From Streptomyces sp. CB02366 (GTDB taxonomy: Bacteria; Actinomycetota; Actinomycetes; Streptomycetales; Streptomycetaceae), in assembly GCF_001905905.1 (NCBI RefSeq), contig NZ_LIVT01000009.1, positions 62,001-126,000 on the forward strand: DNA of 64,000 bases, written 5' to 3'. The notes under the pieces were generated by a model, which saw only the letters and a program-made list of their open reading frames with translations, searched no databases and was not told the DNA's origin. The position numbers and the translations under genes are program-made. Positions 24,170 through 31,945 of this stretch are shown in pieces (positions within the stretch are counted from its first letter, which is position 1; every line of letters starts with the position of its first letter).

Positions 24170-24562
24170 ATGACGGATTCCCCCCTGTCGATCAACGCCC
24201 TCATCGTGGATGCCCGGGATCCGGAGCGGCTGGCCGCGTTCTGGTCCGAGCTGCTCGGCAGGCCGGTCGTGGGCCGCACGGGCCCTTATGTGTGGCTGCG
24301 CCGGGAGAACGGTCTGGGCCTCGGGTTCCAGCGGACCGGGGGCGCCCCGGGGCAGGGCAAGAACCGGTTGCACATCGATCTGTCGTCCCCCGATCCGGCC
24401 GGCGAGCAGCAGCGGGTCGAGGCGCTCGGCGGGCGCAGGCTGGAGGGGTACGACGACGGCGGCTTCCTGGTGATGGGCGACCCGGAGGGCAACGAGTTCT
24501 GCATCATTCCCGAGGGCCCCTTCCCACTCGACGAGGAGGGACGTACGGACTACCTGGGCTGA
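24170..24562 (+). CDS. VOC-family (glyoxalase-like) protein
   Basis: A 130-residue vicinal-oxygen-chelate protein with the paired beta-alpha-beta-beta-beta halves: INALIVDARDPERLAAFWSELLGRPV, and NRLHIDLSSPDP with MGDPEGNEFCII. The metal-ligand His and the terminal Glu are present. Family members include glyoxalases, dioxygenases and antibiotic-binding resistance proteins; this one is unassigned. A GGGGAGG site lies upstream. Confidence 0.82.
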   Translation: MTDSPLSINALIVDARDPERLAAFWSELLGRPVVGRTGPYVWLRRENGLGLGFQRTGGAPGQGKNRLHIDLSSPDPAGEQQRVEALGGRRLEGYDDGGFLVMGDPEGNEFCIIPEGPFPLDEEGRTDYLG

Positions 24563-24719
24563 GAACCGCCCCGGGCCCCGCGGTCGGGCGTCGCTCGGGC
24601 CGCGTACGGCTCCGTCGTCCCGCGCCGTACGGGCACCGGTCCACGCCCGGATCCCGGCGCCGGGTTCGGCACCGGCCCCGCGTCGCGGCGGCGGCCGGGC
24701 GGCCCGTACGGTACGGCAG

Positions 24720-25349
24720 GTGAACGAACCGCTCGAAGCCGTGACCGGACCCTCCGCCGAGGAGCCCGTCCGAGCCGCGACGACCCGTGTGTTCCTGGCG
24801 CTCGCCCCGCCCGACGACGCGAAGGAAGAACTGGCCCGCGCCCTGCGCCCGGCCTACGACGCCTACCCCCGCATGCGGTGGAACCGGATCGAGGACTGGC
24901 ACATCACCCTGGCGTTCCTCGGCGAGCTGCCGGTCGCCGCCGTCCCGCCCCTGATGCCTCCGCTCGCCGGGCTCGCGACAGGACGGGCGCCTCTGCGGCT
25001 GGCGCTGTGCGGAGGCGGCCACTTCGACGAGCGGGTGCTGTGGAGCGGGGTCACGGGCGACCTCGACGAGTTGCACCGCCTCGCCGCCGACGTACGCGCT
25101 CGAGTCCGGGAGTGCGGCGTCCTCTTTCCGGAACGGCCGTTCCGGCCCCATCTGACCCTGGCCCGCTCCCGCCGGGGCGACCACGCGGCCACGGTGCGGG
25201 CCGCCGCGGGGCTCGCACCGTTCGTCGGCCGGAGCTGGGAGGCCGGGCGCCTGTACCTGGTCGGCAGCAACGTCGGCCGGGGCCCGGGACCGATCCACTA
25301 CCGCACCCTCGTGGCCTGGGAGCTCGGTCGCCGTTCGGACGATGGCTGA
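24720..25349 (+). CDS. thpR: RNA 2',3'-cyclic phosphodiesterase
   Basis: A 209-residue 2H phosphoesterase with both HxTx motifs, HITLAFLGEL and HLTLARSRRG, spaced as in ThpR/LigT. The family hydrolyses 2',3'-cyclic phosphate RNA ends and has a reversible 2'-5' ligase activity. The start is GTG with TACGGT 7 bp upstream, so a leaderless message is likely. An N-terminal extension of about 20 residues precedes the VFLALAPPDDA strand that begins the fold. Confidence 0.87.
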   Translation: MNEPLEAVTGPSAEEPVRAATTRVFLALAPPDDAKEELARALRPAYDAYPRMRWNRIEDWHITLAFLGELPVAAVPPLMPPLAGLATGRAPLRLALCGGGHFDERVLWSGVTGDLDELHRLAADVRARVRECGVLFPERPFRPHLTLARSRRGDHAATVRAAAGLAPFVGRSWEAGRLYLVGSNVGRGPGPIHYRTLVAWELGRRSDDG

Positions 25350-25634
25350 GCGGCGTCCCGGCACCGCACAGCGGCCGGGGCCGCCCACGTGCACGAAGCC
25401 CCCGACGTCGGCCGCACCCGGGGCCGCACGTACGCGGAGGAGCCGCACCGAGCCGCGCAGGAGTGGGCCCGCACCGCCCCAGGAGCGCTCGCAGTCCTCG
25501 GCCCGGACCCGGCGACCGCCGTGCGCGGCGCCGCCCCTTCCGCCGAGGAGGGGCTCACGAGCGGCGACGGCCGTGCGGTTCCCGGCGCGTCGGGCCGGTT
25601 TCCCTCACGGCCCGACGCGCTTCGTGAGGCGTGC

Positions 25635-26261
25635 TCACAGGGGGGCGGGCGGTGCGGGCCGGGCGTGTGCCAGCAGAAACTCGGTCGCCCGCGCGATGGC
25701 TTCGGCGGACGTGCGGTGCTCGGCATCCGACTCGTCCTGCCGCAGGTCCGCCCCGGTGGCGGTGTACCACCAGGCGTCCGCACCCGGGTCGTGGTGGATG
25801 ACCGCGTCGCCGCCCGCGTAATGCAGCGGGATGGACTCGCCGGCGGACTTCTTGGGCACCGCGTGGGGCCACTTGAGGCGGGCCGACTGACGCTTGATGC
25901 CGCCCCAGGCGGCACCGAGCTGCGCGTAGCTGGCGCCGCCGCGTCCGGCGACGGCGGCCGCGCTCTCGGCCAGCCGGTCGACGGACAGCTTCGCCTCGTG
26001 GAGGGACCGCAGGAGCGCCAGTTGCACATCGGGCGCGGCCCTGACCGCGGCGTCGAAGGGCCTGCCGGCGGTGCGGTAGGCCAGGGCGCGCGTCGAGATC
26101 CGTTCGGCCAGGGCCCGGGCCGCGTCGAGCACCTGCTCGTCCATGGCGAACGTGTCGTCGTCCGCGGGCTCGCGCCAGGCGGGTTCCACCGGAGTCAGGA
26201 CCGCGGTCCAGAAGTTCTCGTCGTCCGGGAGAGGTGTCGGAACAGGCTTCGTGGCGTCCAT
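25635..26261 (-). CDS. Hypothetical protein with HTH-like segment
   Basis: A 208-residue protein I do not recognise as a whole. The middle section SYAQLGAAWGGIKRQSARLKWPHAV has the pattern of the short helix-turn-helix seen in several Streptomyces proteins (usually W-A-E-I-G, then R-Q-A-A-x-x-R-W). The C-terminal half is soluble and Asp/His-rich (VIHHDPGADAWWYT). The message appears leaderless: TTGTCA, a 17-bp spacer and TAGGTT end 6 bp before the ATG. Two TGACA-N8-TGTC(A/G) dyads overlap and precede the -35, so the gene is probably repressed, perhaps by itself. Confidence 0.7.
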   Translation of the reverse strand: MDATKPVPTPLPDDENFWTAVLTPVEPAWREPADDDTFAMDEQVLDAARALAERISTRALAYRTAGRPFDAAVRAAPDVQLALLRSLHEAKLSVDRLAESAAAVAGRGGASYAQLGAAWGGIKRQSARLKWPHAVPKKSAGESIPLHYAGGDAVIHHDPGADAWWYTATGADLRQDESDAEHRTSAEAIARATEFLLAHARPAPPAPL

Positions 26262-26290
26262 GCGGTCAACCTAGCCACCACCCGCCATTA

Positions 26291-26337
26291 TGACAAGTAA
26301 TTCTGTCACATCAAGGATCTGACAACTCTTCCTGTCG
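26291..26337. promoter_or_regulatory. Pair of TGACA-N8-TGTCR operators
   Basis: Inverted repeats TGACA-N8-TGTCA (26291-26308) and TGACA-N8-TGTCG (26320-26337) lie 29 bp apart. The first overlaps the -35 (complement of 26291-26296, TTGTCA) of the leaderless promoter whose -10, TAGGTT, is the complement of 26268-26273. Confidence 0.7.
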
Positions 26338-26386
26338 CATCGATCGGTCGCCGCGGAGGGGCGGTCATCCGTCGGACCCCGGCGGT

Positions 26387-26875
26387 TCACTCCCCCTCGG
26401 CCGCCTCCCCCAAAGCCGCGGTGAGACGCTGCAGCACCGCCTGCAGGCCGAGAACCTCCTCGACCGACAGGCCCGTGGCGGCCAGCACGCCGCGGGGCAC
26501 CGTCAGCGCCCGCTCGCGCAGGTCCGCACCCTCGCCGGTCAGCTCGATCAGAACGGAACGCTCGTCCTGGCGGCTGCGCTCGCGCCGGACCAGCCCGGCC
26601 GCCTCCAGGCGCTTCAGCAGCGGCGAGAGGGTGCCGGAGTCCAGACGCAGCCGCCCCCCGAGCGCCTTGACCGACTGGGGCCCCTGCTCCCACAGCACCA
26701 GCATGACCAGGTACTGCGGGTAGGTGAGCCCGAGCTCCTTCAGCGCCTGCCGGTAGTAGCCGCCGAACGCCCGCGAGGCGGCGTGCAGCGAGAAGCAGAC
26801 CTGGTGGTCCAGCCGCAGCAGTTCCGCGTCGGGGACGGCGGGCAGATCGGGCGTGGCGTCCGGGGCGGTGGTCAT
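26387..26875 (-). CDS. ohrR: MarR-family organic peroxide sensor
   Basis: A 162-residue MarR-type repressor. The conserved redox-sensing Cys27 sits in LDHQVCFSLHAASRAF near the N-terminus, and the winged HTH (VKALGGRLRLDSGTLSPLLKRLEAAGLVRRERS) follows. OhrR is inactivated when this Cys is oxidised by organic peroxides, which releases ohr. It is divergent from ohr across a 110-bp region with matching inverted repeats. Confidence 0.93.
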   Translation of the reverse strand: MTTAPDATPDLPAVPDAELLRLDHQVCFSLHAASRAFGGYYRQALKELGLTYPQYLVMLVLWEQGPQSVKALGGRLRLDSGTLSPLLKRLEAAGLVRRERSRQDERSVLIELTGEGADLRERALTVPRGVLAATGLSVEEVLGLQAVLQRLTAALGEAAEGE

Positions 26876-26903
26876 GGCACCAGCGTACTGCCGCCCCGCC
26901 TGT

Positions 26904-26931
26904 GAGTTGTACACAACTCAATTGTGTGCAA
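26904..26931. promoter_or_regulatory. OhrR operator
   Basis: The dyad GAGTTGT-AC-ACAACTC (26904-26919) is followed by a second, degenerate element centred on TTGTGTGCAA. They lie between ohrR and ohr, where OhrR binding is expected for both autoregulation and repression of ohr. Confidence 0.75.
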
Positions 26932-26985
26932 CCTTTATCTCCACGGCGCCGGCCAACCCGGGCGGGCCGAAGAGGAGGGTCACCC

Positions 26986-27396
26986 ATGGACGCGTTGTAC
27001 ACCGCCGCCGCCACCGCCAACGGCCGCGAGGGCCGTGCCGTGAGCTCGGACGGTCAGCTCGATCTGCCCCTGGCCATGCCTCCCGCCCTCGGCGGCGACG
27101 GCAAGGGCACCAACCCCGAGCAGCTCTTCGCGGCCGGGTACGCGGCCTGTTTCGCCAGTGCGATGGCCGCGGTCGGGCGCGAGATGAAGGTCGACACCAA
27201 GGACGCCTCCGTGACCGCCGAGGTCTCCATCGGCAAGGACGACGGCGGCTTCGGGCTCGCGGTGGTCATGCGGGTGGAGCTGCCGGACTCCCTCGCGGGC
27301 GAGACCGGGCGGAAGCTGGTCGAGGCCACCCACGCCTACTGCCCGTACTCCAAGGCGACCCGGGGCAACATCGACGTCGAGCTGGTCATCGAGTAG
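26986..27396 (+). CDS. ohr: Organic hydroperoxide resistance protein
   Basis: A 136-residue Ohr/OsmC-fold thiol peroxidase that reduces organic hydroperoxides. The two catalytic cysteines are visible: Cys55 in AAGYAACFASAM and Cys119 in HAYCPYSKAT. GAGGAGGG precedes the ATG; the earlier in-frame start lies inside the operator. It is paired with ohrR, the standard regulatory arrangement. Confidence 0.95.
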   Translation: MDALYTAAATANGREGRAVSSDGQLDLPLAMPPALGGDGKGTNPEQLFAAGYAACFASAMAAVGREMKVDTKDASVTAEVSIGKDDGGFGLAVVMRVELPDSLAGETGRKLVEATHAYCPYSKATRGNIDVELVIE

Positions 27397-27405
27397 CTGC
27401 CCCGG

Positions 27406-27440
27406 CGGGGCCGGCCGGGGAACGTCTCCGGCCGGCCCCG
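27406..27440. terminator. Bidirectional terminator
   Basis: A perfect 13-bp stem (27406-27418 with 27428-27440) between the converging ohr gene and the double hydrolase gene. Confidence 0.85.
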
Positions 27441-27470
27441 TTCGGCCCCGTTCGTCGTGGGGCCGGGCGA

Positions 27471-29000
27471 TCACCCCCTCAGGCGGGCCAGTACCGCGCC
27501 CACCGCCCGGCGCACGGCCTCGCGGGCCGCGTCGGTCGGGTCGAGCGTCTCGAAGCCGTGGCGCCCCTCCGGTACGTCGACGATCTCGACGTCCGCCGCG
27601 CAGCGGGCGGCCTCGGCCACGAAGGCGTCGACCGTCGCGGCGATCTCGGCGACCTCTCGTCCCGCCCGGACCAGCACGAGGGGCAGCTCCCCGGCGCCGG
27701 AGAGGGCTCGGACCGGGTGGAAGCGGGAGCCGGCCGCCCCCCAGCTCGGCAGCGGCGCGAGGATCGGATAGTTCGCCGCCGCGCACCGCAGCCACCGCGG
27801 AGGCCGCGCCAGCCAGTCCGCCATGATCGGGCCCCCGCCCGAGAAGAACCACAGGGCGACCCGGTCCGCGTCCACCCGGGGGTCGGCACGCACCCGTTCC
27901 ACCGCTCGGGCCACGTCCGCGGCGGCCTGCTCGTAGTCCGTCACGGCGTGCAGCCGGTGGTCGAGGGTCACACCCACCGCCCCCTGCCCGGCGACCAGGC
28001 GCGCGTATCCCGTCAGGGTCGGCCAGTCCCGGGGGGTGGGCCGCGCCCCGGCCGGTACCGGGCCGCCGTGCACGAACACCACGGCCGGGTGCGGTCCAGG
28101 GCCGTCCGGCAGGTACAGGTCGGTGTTCCCGGTCCGCTCGCGCGGCCGTTCGGGTACGTCGAGGAGGAACGGTCGCAGATGGGCGGGCCGGTGGGCGGCG
28201 CCGGGCGGAGTCAGTCGGCGCCCCCCGCCCGACGCGGCCTCGGCCAGGGCCTCCGCCAGTTCGGCGGGGCGGGAAAGCATCGGCCAGTGACCCGTGGACA
28301 GTTCGAGGAAGGGCACCTCGGCGTCGGCCAGAGCCCGGAGCGCGGGGTCGCCGACGTCCACCATGATCTGGAGCATCTCGACGCCGGGCCCGTTGCCGGT
28401 GCACAGCACCCCGGTCACGGGTACGGCGGCCACCGCGCCGGTGAGGCGCAGCGGCTGGAGCAGGGTGCCCAGCGGCTGCGGCGCCGCGAGGGCGGTGAGT
28501 CCCTCCAGCGCCGCCTCGGTGAGACCCGCGGTGCTCCCCCAGCGGGACCACGCTTCCCGGGTGGGGGGCGGCAGAGCGCCGCCGGTCCCCCCTCCCCCGC
28601 TCACCCCGGCCAGCTCCGCCGCCTCCTCGCGCAGTCGCCGGTCGGGCACGGCGGCCAGAGCGGGGACGCCGTCCTGGACCATCCCGGCGTCCAGGTGCAC
28701 GATCCGCGCGATCGCTCCCGCCCGCCGGTCGGCCGCGCCGTACACCGGGTGGATGCCGTAGTCGTGGCCGACGAGCACGATCTCCCGGCCGGGCCCCGCC
28801 GCCACCGAGTCGACCACCGCGAGGACGTCCGCGATGTGCGTCTCCAGGTCGACGGTCCCGGCGGGTCCGCCCGGGCCCCCGCCGAGTCCGGTGAGCGCCA
28901 CCGTCCGTACCTCGGCCCCCTCCGCGGTCAACCGGGCCGCGGTGTCCCGCCACACGTACGGTCCGGTGAACGCGCCCGCCACCAGGATGAATACGGTCAT
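27471..29000 (-). CDS. Tandem alpha/beta-hydrolase fusion protein
   Basis: A 509-residue protein containing two complete alpha/beta-hydrolase domains. Domain 1 (about 1-235) begins MTVFILVAGAFTGPYVW. Its nucleophile elbow reads VGHDYGIHP, so an Asp occupies the usual Ser position, as in epoxide hydrolases and haloalkane dehalogenases. Domain 2 (about 270-509) resembles dienelactone-hydrolase/esterase proteins: VVFVHGG, elbow FFSGGGPIM with Ser, and EGRHGFETLD with the base His. GAGGAGGG precedes the ATG. It is divergent from a MerR regulator and has a MerR-type promoter with a 19-bp spacer. Substrates are unknown. Confidence 0.85.
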   Translation of the reverse strand: MTVFILVAGAFTGPYVWRDTAARLTAEGAEVRTVALTGLGGGPGGPAGTVDLETHIADVLAVVDSVAAGPGREIVLVGHDYGIHPVYGAADRRAGAIARIVHLDAGMVQDGVPALAAVPDRRLREEAAELAGVSGGGGTGGALPPPTREAWSRWGSTAGLTEAALEGLTALAAPQPLGTLLQPLRLTGAVAAVPVTGVLCTGNGPGVEMLQIMVDVGDPALRALADAEVPFLELSTGHWPMLSRPAELAEALAEAASGGGRRLTPPGAAHRPAHLRPFLLDVPERPRERTGNTDLYLPDGPGPHPAVVFVHGGPVPAGARPTPRDWPTLTGYARLVAGQGAVGVTLDHRLHAVTDYEQAAADVARAVERVRADPRVDADRVALWFFSGGGPIMADWLARPPRWLRCAAANYPILAPLPSWGAAGSRFHPVRALSGAGELPLVLVRAGREVAEIAATVDAFVAEAARCAADVEIVDVPEGRHGFETLDPTDAAREAVRRAVGAVLARLRG

Positions 29001-29062
29001 GGTCCCTCCTCGTCACGCTCTCTCCGGCGCACCGGCCCGGTCCCCCGGCAGCGCCCGCCGGT

Positions 29063-29093
29063 ACGGTAGGAACTCCCCCTGGTGGAGGTTCAA
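29063..29093 (-). promoter_or_regulatory. MerR-type promoter with 19-bp spacer
   Basis: On the minus strand TTGAAC (29093-29088), a 19-bp spacer and TACCGT (29068-29063) drive the tandem hydrolase gene. The spacer contains an imperfect dyad (GAACCTCC, then GGGAGTTC). Over-long spacers with a central dyad are the signature of MerR-activated promoters. Confidence 0.72.
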
Positions 29094-30149
29094 GTGTTCT
29101 CGTCGTACGACGGGCTGTGCACCATCGGCGAGTTGGCCGAACGCACCGGTCTCAGCGTCAAGACCGTCCGTTTCTACTCGGACCGGGGACTGCTGCCGGA
29201 GACGTCCCGCAGCGCCGGCGGACACCGCAGGTACGCGCCGGAGGCCGTGGAACGGCTGGACATGATCCGTTCCCTGCGCGGCCTCGATCTGCCGGTTTCC
29301 GAAGTGCGCCGGATTCTCGACGAGTTGGACGAGCGGGACGACGGGGCCGCGGCGGGCGGCGCGTTGGAGGAGGCGGTGGCCGGCCGGTTGCGCGCCCTGG
29401 GGTCCGAACTCGCCGCGCTGCGCTGGCGGGAGGCGGCGCTCCGGCTGGTGCAGGAGTGCCCGCCGGACGAACGGGCCGGCCGGCTCCGGCTGGTGGGGGC
29501 CCTCGCCGCCCCGCCGAGCACCGACTCGCTGGCCCGTTTCTGGCGTGGCTGGCTGCCGCCGCGCATGCCCGCCCGGTCGGTCGCCGCGTTCCTGGAGGCG
29601 GCGGTGCCGCGCCCGCCCGGGGACCCCCGGCCGGACCAGGTACTCGCCTTCGCCCGGCTGCACGCCTTCGTGACCCGCCCGTGCGGCGACGGGGCGCGCG
29701 ACGCCACCCAGCCCCGGGCGCACGCCGTCGGGGGAGCCCGCGCCCCGGCCGTGCTGTACGCGGGGCTCGCCGAGGCGTACGAACTGGCGGGCGGGGAGAT
29801 GCGCCGTCGGGCCGACCCCGCCCCCGGGGAGGCTTTGGACGGTTTCGTGGACGCGTACGCGCGGACGTACGGCGCCGACGACACGCCCGCCTTCCGCCGT
29901 GTGCTGGCCGGGCGGCTGGCGGCCGATCCGCGCCTCGACCGGTACTGGGAGCTGACGGCCGAGGTGATCGGCGTTCCCGGTCTCCACCCCGAGCCGACGC
30001 CGGGAACCGCGCACGACTGGCTGCTGGCCGCCCTGGACGCGGAGGTGGAGGCGGCGAGCGGTGGCCCTGACGGTATCCGGGCGGGTGAGGGACGGACCGC
30101 CGCCCCCTCTCCCCTGTCGGACGGGGCGGGGGGCGTCTCAGCCCGGTGA
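29094..30149 (+). CDS. MerR-family transcriptional regulator
   Basis: A 351-residue regulator with an N-terminal MerR DNA-binding domain (about 6-75: CTIGELAERTGLSVKTVRFYSDRGLLPETSRSAGGHRRY) and a coiled-coil dimerisation helix. A large C-terminal effector region (about 125-330) has no recognisable ligand motif. GTG 29094 is chosen as start because GGAGG at 29084-29088 lies 5 bp before it. It faces the tandem hydrolase gene and probably controls it. The 3' end overlaps the converging LysR gene by 12 bp. Confidence 0.88.
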   Translation: MFSSYDGLCTIGELAERTGLSVKTVRFYSDRGLLPETSRSAGGHRRYAPEAVERLDMIRSLRGLDLPVSEVRRILDELDERDDGAAAGGALEEAVAGRLRALGSELAALRWREAALRLVQECPPDERAGRLRLVGALAAPPSTDSLARFWRGWLPPRMPARSVAAFLEAAVPRPPGDPRPDQVLAFARLHAFVTRPCGDGARDATQPRAHAVGGARAPAVLYAGLAEAYELAGGEMRRRADPAPGEALDGFVDAYARTYGADDTPAFRRVLAGRLAADPRLDRYWELTAEVIGVPGLHPEPTPGTAHDWLLAALDAEVEAASGGPDGIRAGEGRTAAPSPLSDGAGGVSAR

Positions 30150-31049
30150 GCGGGGCCGTACGTGCTCCGCGACCGCGCCGAGCAGGACCTCCCGCAGGAT
30201 GAGGGCCGCCGGGAGCGGTCTGTCGGGCAGTGCCACGTGGACGGTCCGGCACAGGGCGGAGTCGGTGAGGGGGCGCAGGACGAGTTCGGCGGGGACCGCG
30301 CGAGCCGCGAGTGAGGGGACCAGGGCCACGCCGAGGCCGGCGGCGGCGTAGCCGAACTTGCCCGCCCAGCCGGCGATCCGCATGATCCGTCCCGGGGTGA
30401 AGCCCGCTCGGGCGCAGGCGTCGGCGAGCATGGTGGGACGGTCGCCGTACGCGTTCTGGATCCAGGTCTCGTCGCGGAGTTCGTACAGGTCGACGGCGTC
30501 GGCCCCGGCCAAGGGGTGGCGGCGCGGGAGGGCGACGAGCAGTTCGTCCTCGCACAGCGCGGTCGTCGTGGTCCCCTCGGCGGAGGGCAGGCCGTACGGG
30601 TAGTCGCTGACGACGGCGAGGTCCAGCGTCCCGTCCGCGAGATGCCGCATCAGTGTGCCGGTCGGGCCCTCGACGACCGCCACCTCGATCCCCGGCCGGG
30701 CGTCCTCGACGGCTCGCAGGGCGGCCGGCAGGAGTGCGATGTTGGCGGTGGCGAACGCGCCCACGTGCAGCGGCCCGCCGTCTCCGGTGTGCAGGACGGC
30801 CAGGTCCCGCTCGGCACGGGCGAGCCGGTCGAGCACCTCCACGGCGTGCCGGTGCAGCACCCGTCCGGCGGGAGTGAGCCGTACGCCTCGCGGCAGGCGC
30901 TCGAGCAACGGCCCGCCGGCTCGGGCCTCCAGCGCCGCGATCCGCCGGGACACCGCGGACTGCGTGTAGTTGAGCCGGGCCGCCGCCCGGGTGAACGACC
31001 CGGTCTCGGCCACGGTGACGAGCAGCCGGAGCGACTCGTTCTCCCACAT
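30138..31049 (-). CDS. LysR-family transcriptional regulator
   Basis: A 303-residue LysR-type regulator. The N-terminal winged HTH spans about residues 5-64 (LRLLVTVAETGSFTRAAARLNYTQSAVSRRIAALE) and a substrate-binding-like effector domain runs from about residue 90 to the end. GGGGGAAG precedes the ATG. The only divergent neighbour is a small membrane protein 225 bp away, so its target is uncertain. Confidence 0.88.
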   Translation of the reverse strand: MWENESLRLLVTVAETGSFTRAAARLNYTQSAVSRRIAALEARAGGPLLERLPRGVRLTPAGRVLHRHAVEVLDRLARAERDLAVLHTGDGGPLHVGAFATANIALLPAALRAVEDARPGIEVAVVEGPTGTLMRHLADGTLDLAVVSDYPYGLPSAEGTTTTALCEDELLVALPRRHPLAGADAVDLYELRDETWIQNAYGDRPTMLADACARAGFTPGRIMRIAGWAGKFGYAAAGLGVALVPSLAARAVPAELVLRPLTDSALCRTVHVALPDRPLPAALILREVLLGAVAEHVRPRSPG

Positions 31050-31274
31050 GTCTTCCCCCTGCCGCAGCGCTCGTCGCCCGGACACCGGCATCATCGCCGA
31101 TCGCATTCCGCCCGCGCATGGGTTCCATGCGATGCGGTCGCTGGTGCCCTGCTCCGGGCGGCCATAGCGTCGGGCCCGGCGGCGGCGCAGGTCGGATGCG
31201 CCGCCGCCGGGCCCCGCCGCTCACCCGAGTTCGTGGAGGTCCTGGCGGCTACGACCCCGAGAAGGCGGTTCATC

Positions 31275-31769
31275 GTGCGACAGACCGGAAACGGGCCGGA
31301 GTTGGGGCGGCGGATCGGCACGTACCACGCCGTGGGGGTGGCGGGCGCGCTCGGCCAGGCGGCGCTGCGGACCATCACGCTGCTGGTTCTCGTCATGATC
31401 GCCGCGCTGGTGTGGGTCAGGCCGAACTCCACACTCCTCAAGTGCTCCGTGGCCGCGGCCGTGGTGGTCGTCCTGTTCGGGCTGCGGCTGGCATGGCGCC
31501 TCGTCACGGCGCGACGCGGCGGCAACCAGTGCCGATTGCACCAGGGGGGCGTGGCCGTCACCGGCCCGTTCGGCGGGATACGGGGCGCGGTGGCGTGGCG
31601 GGAGGTCACCGGTCTGCGCAGAATGAGCACCGCGTCCCTCCTCATGGCGTTCCACCGCGTGGAGCTGGAACGGCGGGGCGGTCCGCCTCTCACCTTCATC
31701 GCCTTGGGTCTCGAACCCGCACTGGTCGAGGTCCTGGTGAAGCTCGCCGCGCGCAACGGCCTGGAGTAG
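31275..31769 (+). CDS. Small membrane protein, PH-like C-terminus
   Basis: A 164-residue protein with two adjacent transmembrane helices (about 25-47 and 52-75: TITLLVLVMIAALVWV and CSVAAAVVVVLFGLRLAW). A cytosolic beta-rich tail follows (CRLHQGGVAVTGPFGGIRGAVAWREVTGLRR) that looks like the bacterial PH-type domain found behind paired helices. The GTG start has a GAAGGCGG site. Not recognised beyond this; it is unlikely to be an enzyme. Confidence 0.65.
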   Translation: MRQTGNGPELGRRIGTYHAVGVAGALGQAALRTITLLVLVMIAALVWVRPNSTLLKCSVAAAVVVVLFGLRLAWRLVTARRGGNQCRLHQGGVAVTGPFGGIRGAVAWREVTGLRRMSTASLLMAFHRVELERRGGPPLTFIALGLEPALVEVLVKLAARNGLE

Positions 31770-31820
31770 GGGCCGGCCCGGTCGCCACCGCGGCAGACGC
31801 GCCGGGTGCCTTCGCCGCAT

Positions 31821-31858
31821 GACAAACCCCGGACCGCAATTGCGGTCCGGGGTTTGTC
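31821..31858. terminator. Perfect 38-bp palindrome
   Basis: Two uninterrupted 19-bp arms (31821-31839 and 31840-31858) with no spacer and CAATTG at the centre. It lies 52 bp after the membrane-protein gene and directly against the helicase promoter, so it can act as terminator, operator or both. TTGCGG in its right arm is 18 bp from TATATT. Confidence 0.85.
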
Positions 31859-31869
31859 GCGCGTATATT
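31840..31869 (+). promoter_or_regulatory. Promoter of the HelD-like helicase gene
   Basis: TTGCGG (31840-31845), an 18-bp spacer and TATATT (31864-31869). The -35 lies inside the right arm of the 38-bp palindrome. Confidence 0.6.
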
Positions 31870-31875
31870 GGAATC

Positions 31876-31913
31876 TTCTGCGCTCACGCAGAAAGGCCCC
31901 GCTCGGGGGCCTT
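31876..31913 (+). promoter_or_regulatory. Two tandem leader hairpins
   Basis: Stem 1 is TTCTGCG/CGCAGAA (31876-31882 with 31887-31893, loop CTCA). Stem 2 is AAGGCCCC/GGGGCCTT (31893-31900 with 31906-31913, loop GCTCG); they share one base. Both lie in the short leader before the TTG start of the helicase gene and could attenuate transcription. Confidence 0.6.
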
Positions 31914-31945
31914 ATGGATACGAATATATCTGGCGGGGAGCCGTT

